Shown piece by piece: positions 7,694 through 14,129 of a DNA stretch of 14,240 nucleotides; the stretch's first letter is position 1; each line of letters begins with the position of its first letter. Origin of the DNA: JBGTCD01 sp041749015 (GTDB taxonomy: Bacteria > Bacteroidota > Bacteroidia > Cytophagales > Cyclobacteriaceae). Made by a program: the position numbers and the translations under genes. Location of the stretch: NCBI GenBank assembly GCA_041749015.1, contig JBGTCD010000111.1, positions 1-14,240 on the forward strand, in the 5' to 3' direction. Under the pieces are notes generated by a model. It did not search any database and was not told the DNA's origin. It was given only the letters and a program-made list of their open reading frames with translations.

Positions 7694-9024
7694 TGCAGTA
7701 TATCAGGGCACTATATATTAAAAATCTTTTCTTCCAGGGCATCCTGGGGCTGGTGTCCTTGTTTATTTTAGGGTTTTTCTTTTCGGTGGTGTACCCTATT
7801 GCAAAAGCCCTGTTTTTTGTATTCCTGTTTGCCTTGGTGGTGGATCTACTATTGCTGTATGGCACGGGCACCGGCATAAAAGCAAGACGGTTCGCCCCAG
7901 AAAAGCTCTCCAATGGTGATGAAAATGAAATCCGACTTTTCATTGAAAATCACTACCCCTTTGATGTAAGGCTCAATATTATCGATGAGGTACCCCGGCA
8001 GTTTCAAATGAGAGACATGAACCTCAAACTTAAGCTTGAAAAAAAGAATTCTCAAAAACTTTCCTATCATCTCCGTCCGGTAAAGCGGGGTGACTATCAG
8101 TTTGGCCACCTCAATGTGTTTGCTTCGAGCCCTTTAAGGTTATTTTCCAGAAGGTTCAGGGAGGCAGACCCGGTATCGGTTCCGGTGTACCCATCCTACA
8201 TTCAGCTTCAGCAATTTCAATTCTATGCTATATCCAACCGATTGGTGGAGTACGGTATCAAAAAGATTAGAAGGATTGGCCATAATCAGGAATTTGAGCA
8301 GATCAAGGAATATGTAAGAGGTGATGACTTCCGTACCGTCAACTGGAAGGCCACAGCCCGAAAAGGGGAGCTGATGGTCAACAGCTACCAGGATGAGCGC
8401 TCTCAGCAAGTTTACTGCCTCATTGATAAGGGTCGCGCCATGAAAATGCCCTTCCACGGGATGAGCCTGCTGGATTATGCCATCAATGCCAGCCTGGTGC
8501 TTTCCAATGTGGCCATCGCCAAGGATGATAAGGCGGGTCTGATCACCTTCCAGCATAAGGTCAGCACCACCCTTCCTGCTTCTAAAAATAAGAAGCAGAT
8601 GTATTTGATCATGGAGACCCTTTACAATCAAAAAACTGCTTACAGGGAATCGGATTACTCAAGCTTATTTACCCATGTGAAAAGGGCCTTAAACCAGCGC
8701 AGCTTACTGCTCTTATTTACCAATTTTGAATCTTTGTACGGATTGGAGCGCCAACTGCCTTATCTGAGAAAAATGGCTAAAGACCATCTTTTGGTGGTGA
8801 TTTTCTTTGAGAATACCGAAATCACCGGGATGTTGGAGACCAGGGCCTCCGACTTAAAGGAGGTGTACTATAAAACCATGGCTGAAAAATTCGTTTTTGA
8901 CAAAAAGGTTATTGTAAAAGAGCTGCAAAAGCACGGTATTCAAACACTACTGACACCTCCGGAATTGCTTACTGTCAATTCCATCAACAAATACCTGGAG
9001 ATCAAAGCCAGAGGGTTGATTTGA
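7693..9024 (+). CDS. DUF58 domain-containing protein with two N-terminal membrane helices
   Basis: The protein has 443 residues. Two hydrophobic segments (about 13-34 and 37-56) anchor it. A beta-rich region (60-160) follows, and then the DUF58 signature EYVRGDDFRTVNWKATARKG with SYQDERSQ (residues 206-238). After this comes a VWA-like fold starting at YCLIDKGRAM (241-250). The usual MIDAS sequence DxSxS is absent: the residue pattern is D245-K-G-R-A, which I believe is common in Bacteroidota members, so metal binding through a canonical MIDAS is unlikely. Hydrophobic strands SLLLLFTNF and HLLVVIFFEN further on support the VWA-like fold. Start ATG 7693 overlaps the MoxR stop (TAATG). It is the last gene of the operon and the probable client or partner of MoxR. 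No BatA/BatB-type VWA genes follow: the next gene is convergent. Confidence 0.94.
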   Translation: MQYIRALYIKNLFFQGILGLVSLFILGFFFSVVYPIAKALFFVFLFALVVDLLLLYGTGTGIKARRFAPEKLSNGDENEIRLFIENHYPFDVRLNIIDEVPRQFQMRDMNLKLKLEKKNSQKLSYHLRPVKRGDYQFGHLNVFASSPLRLFSRRFREADPVSVPVYPSYIQLQQFQFYAISNRLVEYGIKKIRRIGHNQEFEQIKEYVRGDDFRTVNWKATARKGELMVNSYQDERSQQVYCLIDKGRAMKMPFHGMSLLDYAINASLVLSNVAIAKDDKAGLITFQHKVSTTLPASKNKKQMYLIMETLYNQKTAYRESDYSSLFTHVKRALNQRSLLLLFTNFESLYGLERQLPYLRKMAKDHLLVVIFFENTEITGMLETRASDLKEVYYKTMAEKFVFDKKVIVKELQKHGIQTLLTPPELLTVNSINKYLEIKARGLI

Positions 9025-9032
9025 TTTTATTT

Positions 9033-9929
9033 TTAGCAACCAAACCTTTTCAGGATGGCCACCACTTGCTGCAAGTATCCCCCACCAAATAAATTAACAT
9101 GCACCAATAGCGGATAGATATTATACAGGTCTTTTCTTTCCCTGTAACCCGGCATTAAAGGCCAGGCATCTTCATAGGCCTCATAAAATTGGTTGCTGAA
9201 TCCGCCAAACAATTCAGTCATGGCCAGGTCTGCCTCCCGGTGTCCATAATGTACAGCCGGATCAATCAGGCAGGGCTCCCCGGCAGGTCCGGCAATCAGG
9301 TTCCCATTCCATAGGTCACCGTGGATTAGAGCGGGTTTTTCTTTAGGAAAAAGGCCCTCAAATTTTAAAAATAAATTTTCGAAACGACCGCTGATTTCCG
9401 GTGTGATCTGCCCGGCATCCAGCCCTGTTTTTAACATCGGGATCACCCTTTCATTAATAAAAAAATCCGTCCAGGATTCATGGCTTGTATTGGACTGGGG
9501 CAGGGAGCCAATATAATTGTCATGGTCCAGCCCAAATGATTGCCTGGTCTGCCGGTGCATGGCAGCAAGCCCCCGGCCGAGGGTGCGCCAATACCCTTCG
9601 GTCATAGGTGCAGGCTCCAGATATTCCAGAATTAAAAACGATGAATCGCCCTCAACATCATGTCCTATCACCAGGGGTATCCTAAGGGTCTCGGCAGCCC
9701 TGAGAAGGTTAAGGCCCTGGGCTTCAGTTTCAAACATGCGGGGATATTTACGGGCATCATTCCATTTGACGAAGTAATCCTTGCCACCGATGCTGACCCT
9801 GCCACCATTATTAATGCAACCTCCTGAGGCAGGGGTAAAAGATTGGATTATCAGGCTTTTTCCTGAATAGGCCTCAAACATATTAATCAGGCCTTTTTGA
9901 ACATCCTCAGGTATGGAATTTGTGGCCAT
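9033..9929 (-). CDS. Fructosamine-3-kinase / ketosamine kinase family protein
   Basis: This 298-residue protein-kinase-like enzyme is full length for the family. The nucleotide loop is ASGGCINNGGRVSI (34-47), the ATP-orienting lysine is K55 in YFVKW, and the hinge is ILEYLEP (100-106). The catalytic motif HGDLWNGN (203-210) carries D205 and the metal-binding motif LIDPAVHYGHREADLAM (221-237) carries D223. Family members phosphorylate fructosamine or ribulosamine adducts on proteins or small amines, destabilising them and so reversing glycation. The loop residue Cys38 sits where eukaryotic and some bacterial members carry a cysteine reported to form a redox-sensitive dimer; many bacterial homologues have Asp or Glu there. 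The gene lies 8 bases behind the cystathionine gamma-synthase-family gene on the same strand, so they are probably co-transcribed. Its stop faces the DUF58 stop with an 8-base gap. Confidence 0.93.
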   Translation of the reverse strand: MATNSIPEDVQKGLINMFEAYSGKSLIIQSFTPASGGCINNGGRVSIGGKDYFVKWNDARKYPRMFETEAQGLNLLRAAETLRIPLVIGHDVEGDSSFLILEYLEPAPMTEGYWRTLGRGLAAMHRQTRQSFGLDHDNYIGSLPQSNTSHESWTDFFINERVIPMLKTGLDAGQITPEISGRFENLFLKFEGLFPKEKPALIHGDLWNGNLIAGPAGEPCLIDPAVHYGHREADLAMTELFGGFSNQFYEAYEDAWPLMPGYRERKDLYNIYPLLVHVNLFGGGYLQQVVAILKRFGC

Positions 9930-9937
9930 GACCTTAA

Positions 9938-11062
9938 TTAAATTCTGATTGCCCCCTCAATATCCTTTTTCAAATCTTCTATGTCTTCAATCCCCACTGA
10001 AAGCCTGAGGAGGTTATCGCGGATTCCGGCAGCATGGCGTTCTGCAGCACTGATACGGGCATGAGAAGTAAGCGCCGGAGAGCAAATGGTAGATTCCACC
10101 CCGCCCAGACTTATGGCAGGGCTGATGATTTCCAGTTGATTGAGGAAGCCTTCCAGATCACCCTCCAGTTCAAATGAAAGCATACCGCCATATCCGGCCA
10201 TTTGGGTACTCGCTATGGCATGATGGGGGTGGCTGGGAAGCCCTGGGTAATAAACTTTTTTCACCATTTTCAACCCTTCAAGGTATTGCGCCAAGGCCAT
10301 CGCATTTTGATTTTGTTGTTGGACCCTCAAAAACAAAGTTTTGATGCTTCGATCCAGCAGATAGCAAGCCTGCGCATCCGGACTGCCCCCAAAGTGAATG
10401 GCGGTGGTATGCAGCCGCTCCATAATGCCCTTACTGGTCAGAATGGCCCCAGCGCACAGGTCGGAATGCCCGCCAAGATATTTGGTAGCACTATGCATGA
10501 CCACATCCACGCCCATGGCTACAGGGTTTTGGTTGACCGGACTCGCGAAGGTATTGTCAATCACGGTCAGAAGTTTTTTCGATCGGGCAAGCTTTACCAG
10601 GCCTTTGATGTCCACACAATTCAGTAAGGGATTTGATGGGCTTTCAAAGTAAATGAGCCGGGTTTCGGGCTTGAGGCATTTCTCAAAATCGGAAATTTCA
10701 TGACCCTTGGCAAAGCTATAATTGATCCCAAATTTTTCAAGCTCATGCATTACCGCATCGGTGGTACCACCGTACAGGTCACCCTGAAAAACGGCATGAT
10801 CACCCTTTTGCAACAATCCGAATAGGATGGTAGTAATGGCTGCCATCCCGGAGCTTAAGACCAGGCCAGCCTCGGCTTTTTCCAGTCGGGCTAATTTATC
10901 AGCAAGCTGGTTATGGTTAGGCGTATTAAAATAACGTGGGTAAGGTGTAGGGCTTTCCTGCCGGTAATCCCAGGCTGATGAGGTAAAAATAGGGGTAACA
11001 AGTCCCCCATTTTTTAGATTTTTATCTTCAGGACCATGAATGCAGGATGTGGAAATATTCAT
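9938..11062 (-). CDS. PLP-dependent Cys/Met metabolism enzyme (cystathionine gamma-synthase / lyase family)
   Basis: The protein has 374 residues, close to the family's 380-400. The fold-type I PLP site is complete: SSGMAA (70-75) binds the phosphate, Y97 in GDLYGGT stacks on the cofactor, D169 in VIDNTFASP pairs with the pyridine nitrogen, and Lys194 in SATKYLGGHSD forms the Schiff base. The N-terminal YPRYFNTPNHNQLADKLA contains the Tyr-Arg pair that reaches into the neighbouring subunit. Family members include cystathionine gamma-synthase, beta- and gamma-lyase, methionine gamma-lyase and O-acylhomoserine sulfhydrylase. Sequence alone does not separate these, so substrate is left open; methionine or cysteine metabolism is secure. 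It is the first gene of a two-gene minus-strand unit with the fructosamine-kinase gene. ATG 11062 gives the MNISTSCIHG start typical of the family. Confidence 0.95.
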   Translation of the reverse strand: MNISTSCIHGPEDKNLKNGGLVTPIFTSSAWDYRQESPTPYPRYFNTPNHNQLADKLARLEKAEAGLVLSSGMAAITTILFGLLQKGDHAVFQGDLYGGTTDAVMHELEKFGINYSFAKGHEISDFEKCLKPETRLIYFESPSNPLLNCVDIKGLVKLARSKKLLTVIDNTFASPVNQNPVAMGVDVVMHSATKYLGGHSDLCAGAILTSKGIMERLHTTAIHFGGSPDAQACYLLDRSIKTLFLRVQQQNQNAMALAQYLEGLKMVKKVYYPGLPSHPHHAIASTQMAGYGGMLSFELEGDLEGFLNQLEIISPAISLGGVESTICSPALTSHARISAAERHAAGIRDNLLRLSVGIEDIEDLKKDIEGAIRI

Positions 11063-11092
11063 TATTATGAAAATTTAGATGATCTGGACGCT

Positions 11093-11100
11093 CAAATTTA
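11093..11100 (-). promoter_or_regulatory. Candidate Bacteroidota -7 box upstream of the cystathionine gamma-synthase-family gene
   Basis: Read on the minus strand this is TAAATTTG, a full match to the Bacteroidota TAnnTTTG consensus, about 31 bases upstream of the ATG. That would give a leader of roughly 25 bases. No clear TTTG -33 element lies at the expected 19-21 base spacing, so this is a single-box match in AT-rich DNA and only suggestive. Confidence 0.3.
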
Positions 11101-11218
11101 GCGCATTGGCGTTCAATTTTGGTGAAAAACTTAAGAGTAATTAAGTAATTTAACCACAAGGAACCACCGTTCTTCACAAAACTTAAACTCAAAAAATATT
11201 TTTAACGTATTTTGCGGT

Positions 11219-11479
11219 ATGAATCCAAAAACGATTTTATTGATTTTGCTGGCTGTCTTTTTATTTTTATGGACCCCGGTACTTAAGATTACCTTTGCTG
11301 CTATAGGAATGATCTTCAGTGGGCTATCTACAATAATTTCTGGTCTTTTTACAGTGATTTCCTGGCCTTTGACTTGGGTTGCTTCAGGATTTTTTTCTTG
11401 GAATCCCGGCTGGATATTGGTAATAATTGTACTTTTGATCCTGTACGCCAGAAAATCTAATACCTCAAAAGCCAATTGA
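11219..11479 (+). CDS. Small hydrophobic membrane protein, unknown function
   Basis: The protein has 86 residues, with about three hydrophobic stretches (5-21, 24-48 and 63-79) and a short basic C-terminus (ARKSNTSKAN). It is rich in Ile, Leu, Phe, Trp, Ser and Gly, with the repeated pattern GL/IFSGLSTIISGLFTVIS in the middle. I recognise no family. It is likely real: it ends 36 bases before dsbD on the same strand, starts with a clean ATG, and its hydrophobic organisation fits a membrane protein. It could be a co-transcribed partner of DsbD or an unrelated membrane peptide. No clear promoter was found; a near-match TATTTTG at 11207-11213 is too close to the ATG to serve as a normal -7 box. 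Confidence 0.6.
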   Translation: MNPKTILLILLAVFLFLWTPVLKITFAAIGMIFSGLSTIISGLFTVISWPLTWVASGFFSWNPGWILVIIVLLILYARKSNTSKAN

Positions 11480-11515
11480 TTTTTTTCGATCCTCACTCAA
11501 TTGATTGCAAATCAG

Positions 11516-13654
11516 ATGATAAGATATAAAAAGCTAATCCCATTTTTCTTTCTTCTTTTAGTTTCTACCCTTTCTTTTTCCCAGATTCTTGAACCGGTAA
11601 AGTGGACATGGAAAGCTTCTACCAAAGAGGTAAAAATTGGTGATGAAATCGAGCTGATCTTCACCGGCACCATTGATGTAAATTGGTATGTGTACGCGAT
11701 TGATTTTGACCATGATTGCGGCCCCATACCAGCCAGCTTTTCTTTTGAAAAGAATGATACTTACCGGTTGGTTGGGGATATTATCCCAATAGGTGCCAAG
11801 AGTAAAATGGATGACATCTTTGGATGTGAGGTCAGCTTCATGACCGGTAAAGCTGAATTTCACCAAAAAGTTAAAGTCCTCAAAAAAAATCTTCGTATTT
11901 CCGGGGAGTTTGAATACCAGACTTGTTCTGAAATTGATGGCAAATGCATCTCCAATGATGAAGAATTCCTTTTTTCAGGTTTTAAAGTAATGGAGGACTC
12001 CGGAAATAAAACAGCAGAGGAGCCTAAAGCTGTTGGGGAGGAGAAAACGGTTGAAGATCCAAATTTGCTTGAAACGAAGGCTAAGTTCTCGCTGGACTCT
12101 GCTGCTCAGGAACCAGTGGAAAATGAGAGGATAGATGATGATGAAGATATTGATCTTGCATCATCCGATGCCACAGGGCTATCTTTATGGGCTTTTATTT
12201 TATTAGCCTTTACCACCGGACTTGCGGCACTTTTAACACCATGTGTATTTCCGATGATTCCGATGACGGTCACCTTTTTTCTCAAAGACGGAAAGGGAGA
12301 TCGCAAAAAGGGCATTAAAAAGGGCATAACTTTTGGGTTGTCGATTATTTTTATTTATACCCTTTTAGGAACCCTTTTTGCCATCATTCTTGGAGCTGAT
12401 GGCCTGAATGCCATGGCTACGCACTGGTTGCCCAATATTTTTATCACCGTAATCTTTCTGATTTTTGCCCTGTCTTTTTTAGGGATGTTTGAGATTACCC
12501 TACCCAGTTCGTGGGTTAACAAAGTAGACCAAAAGGCAGACCGCACCGGTGGGCTGGTAGGGATATTTTTTATGGCCTTTACCCTGGGTTTGGTGTCTTT
12601 TTCATGTACCGTACCCATCGTAGGTAGCGTACTGCTGTTATCGGCCGGAGGTGAGATCATTAAACCCATCCTGGGGATGCTGGCATTTTCGATGGCCTTT
12701 GCCATTCCCTTTAGTCTCTTTGCCATTTTTCCAGAGTGGCTCAAGAGCCTTCCGAAATCAGGGGGCTGGCTTAACTCCGTAAAAGTGGTACTTGGATTTC
12801 TGGAGCTGGCCCTTGCTCTGAAATTTTTAAGCATTGCCGACCAGGCCTATCATTGGCGGCTGCTCGACAGAGATATTTATATTGCGCTTTGGATTGTAAT
12901 TTTTGGTCTTATGGGCCTTTACCTCCTTGGTAAAATCAGACTACCCAATGACGGCCCTATGGAAAAAATTGGTGTGCCACGTTTCATGTTCGCTTTGCTC
13001 ACCTTTACATTTGTGGTCTATCTTATTCCCGGGATGTTTGGCGCACCATTGAAATTTTTGGCCGGCTACCTGCCGCCCATGTCTTCTCATGATTTTGACA
13101 TTACCGCCCAGATCAGGGAATACTCAGGTAGCGGAGGCCCTGGTGCAGATATCTATGAGCTTTGTGAAAATCCCAAATATGCTGATGGGCTTAAATTTCC
13201 CCATGGCATCAAGGGATATTTCGACTATGAACAAGCTTTAAAATGTGCCAAGGAACAGAATAAGCCGATCTTTATTGACTTCACCGGCCACGGCTGTGTC
13301 AACTGTCGGGAAATGGAAGCCCGGGTATGGTCCGATCCTGAAGTGTTGAGGCTGCTCAATGAAAATTTCATCATGCTGGCTTTGTATGTGGATGATAAAA
13401 AGGAGCTCCCTGAGTCAGAATGGTATGTTTCCGAATATGATGGCAAGGTCAAAAAGTCCATTGGCAAGCAAAATGCAGACCTGCAGATCACCCGGTTCAA
13501 TAACAATGCCCAGCCCTACTACATCCTCCTTGGTACTGATGAAAAAGTACTGGTACAACCCAAAGCCTACGACCTAAGCGTGTCCAACTTCGTAGAATTT
13601 CTGGATGCGGGAGTGGAGCGGTTCAATAGAAAGTTTGGGAGGGAAGGACGGTAG
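11516..13654 (+). CDS. dsbD: Thiol:disulfide interchange protein DsbD (protein-disulfide reductase)
   Basis: The protein has 712 residues from ATG 11516. A TTG at 11501 is also in frame, but ATG opens the signal peptide MIRYKKLIPFFFLLLVSTLSFS. Order: N-terminal periplasmic DsbD-alpha domain (about 25-160) with the redox pair C137 and C144, an acidic linker (160-215), a multi-helix membrane domain (about 222-505), and a C-terminal thioredoxin-like domain (about 565-705). The membrane cysteines are C243 in LTPCVFPMIP and C364 in FSCTVPIVG. The thioredoxin motif is C594-V-N-C597 in GHGCVNCREME. It passes electrons from cytoplasmic thioredoxin across the inner membrane to periplasmic substrates such as disulfide isomerases or cytochrome c maturation factors. 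Oddities: the alpha-domain pair is CX6C rather than CX5C as in E. coli, and two additional cysteines, C68 and C104, are present. Confidence 0.95.
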   Translation: MIRYKKLIPFFFLLLVSTLSFSQILEPVKWTWKASTKEVKIGDEIELIFTGTIDVNWYVYAIDFDHDCGPIPASFSFEKNDTYRLVGDIIPIGAKSKMDDIFGCEVSFMTGKAEFHQKVKVLKKNLRISGEFEYQTCSEIDGKCISNDEEFLFSGFKVMEDSGNKTAEEPKAVGEEKTVEDPNLLETKAKFSLDSAAQEPVENERIDDDEDIDLASSDATGLSLWAFILLAFTTGLAALLTPCVFPMIPMTVTFFLKDGKGDRKKGIKKGITFGLSIIFIYTLLGTLFAIILGADGLNAMATHWLPNIFITVIFLIFALSFLGMFEITLPSSWVNKVDQKADRTGGLVGIFFMAFTLGLVSFSCTVPIVGSVLLLSAGGEIIKPILGMLAFSMAFAIPFSLFAIFPEWLKSLPKSGGWLNSVKVVLGFLELALALKFLSIADQAYHWRLLDRDIYIALWIVIFGLMGLYLLGKIRLPNDGPMEKIGVPRFMFALLTFTFVVYLIPGMFGAPLKFLAGYLPPMSSHDFDITAQIREYSGSGGPGADIYELCENPKYADGLKFPHGIKGYFDYEQALKCAKEQNKPIFIDFTGHGCVNCREMEARVWSDPEVLRLLNENFIMLALYVDDKKELPESEWYVSEYDGKVKKSIGKQNADLQITRFNNNAQPYYILLGTDEKVLVQPKAYDLSVSNFVEFLDAGVERFNRKFGREGR

Positions 13655-13735
13655 TTTTACCCTGAATAAACAGATTACTTTAGTGTTCCCCCTAGGTCTA
13701 ATTAAAGCAATTTCCTCAAGGGCCGAAAAGGGTTC

Positions 13736-13770
13736 AACTTAACTCTAACTCTAACCATAACTATGACCTT
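13736..13770 (+). repeat. Degenerate hexamer tandem repeat
   Basis: Consecutive six-base units follow the dsbD gene: AACTCT, AACTCT, AACCAT, AACTAT and GACCTT (13741-13770), preceded by a partial AACTT. The core is AAC plus a pyrimidine. Only the first two units are identical. The array is short and may be the remnant of an intergenic repeat found elsewhere in the genome, which cannot be tested from this window. Confidence 0.45.
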
Positions 13771-13772
13771 GA

Positions 13773-13806
13773 CGCACTCTTTGCAAAGCGTGCGATTATG
13801 GTTTTT
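13773..13806 (+). terminator. Palindrome with downstream T run, possible dsbD terminator
   Basis: Bases 13773-13794 form a 22-base palindrome with one mismatched pair: the outer arms are CGCAC and GTGCG, and the centre is CTTTGCAAAG. A run of five T residues follows at 13802-13806, some seven bases behind the stem, so it is not a textbook intrinsic terminator. It lies about 120 bases after the dsbD stop. It may instead be part of a dispersed intergenic repeat or a protein binding site. Confidence 0.35.
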
Positions 13807-13832
13807 AATAGGTAGTGCAGGTAAATTATCTT

Positions 13833-13863
13833 TATTTTTGTTCTGAGTTTTAAATTCAGAACA
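13833..13863 (+). promoter_or_regulatory. Candidate -7 box overlapping a 25-base dyad upstream of the small lipoprotein gene
   Basis: TATTTTTG (13833-13840) fully matches the Bacteroidota TAnnTTTG box. It overlaps a dyad at 13839-13863 with perfect 8-base arms TGTTCTGA and TCAGAACA. The 9-base centre GTTTTAAAT continues the symmetry with one G-T pair. The dyad would cover the expected transcription start, 27 bases before ATG 13890. An operator for a dimeric repressor, or a hairpin in the leader, are both possible. No -33 TTTG is seen at normal spacing. Confidence 0.35.
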
Positions 13864-13889
13864 GTTATTTCCGAAAAATCATCTAACGT

Positions 13890-14129
13890 ATGCTGATTAA
13901 AACAGGGGTATTTTTCCTAATTCTACTTTATATATTTCTTTCCTGCAACAGAAGAGATTTTAATAATGATGATAGTGAATGGGTTCAGCATTATGAAGAC
14001 GGAAAAATTCAATATTATATTCAAAAAAGAAATCAGGATCAGGATTCAATAGTTCATGGCTACTATAAAAATGGGCAATTAATGTTATATTTTCATGTTC
14101 TGGACTTGCTACATTTGACTGGACAGTAA
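13890..14129 (+). pseudogene. Small lipoprotein with YwqK/MORN-like motif, truncated by an insertion sequence
   Basis: The open frame of 79 residues begins with a lipoprotein-like signal, MLIKTGVFFLILLYIFLSC, with Cys19 as the probable lipidated residue (the lipobox is atypical, with Phe at -3). Next comes EWVQHYEDGKIQYYIQKRN and a HGYYKNGQLMLYF segment resembling one unit of YwqK/MORN-type repeats, in which short xYYxNGxL units recur. The family usually carries several such units, so the protein looks cut short. Bases from about 14101 appear to belong to an IS3-family element, so the last nine residues (LDLLHLTGQ) and the stop codon would come from the element's end. The gene is markedly AT-rich, about 28% G+C by my hand count over 13890-14100. 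The original function is unknown; the rest of the gene would lie beyond the insertion. Confidence 0.6.

Noticed and set aside
8140..8631. 163-codon open frame on the minus strand
   Set aside because: It lies wholly inside the DUF58 gene, has no recognisable domain, and the plus-strand frame carries the conserved motif.
9014..9041. GGTTG...CAACC stem between the convergent DUF58 and fructosamine-kinase stops
   Set aside because: Five pairs with an 18-base AT-rich loop is too weak to call a terminator.
11130..11145. CTTAA...TTAAG inverted repeat between the divergent genes
   Set aside because: Only five base pairs in AT-rich DNA; expected by chance.
11063..11218. SAM riboswitch upstream of the Cys/Met enzyme gene
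   Set aside because: I looked for a structured leader on the minus strand but the candidate leader is only about 25 bases from the -7-like box and no conserved riboswitch core was recognised.
12355..12834. 159-codon open frame on the minus strand
   Set aside because: Antisense to the dsbD membrane domain; basic, low-complexity product typical of a shadow of hydrophobic codons.
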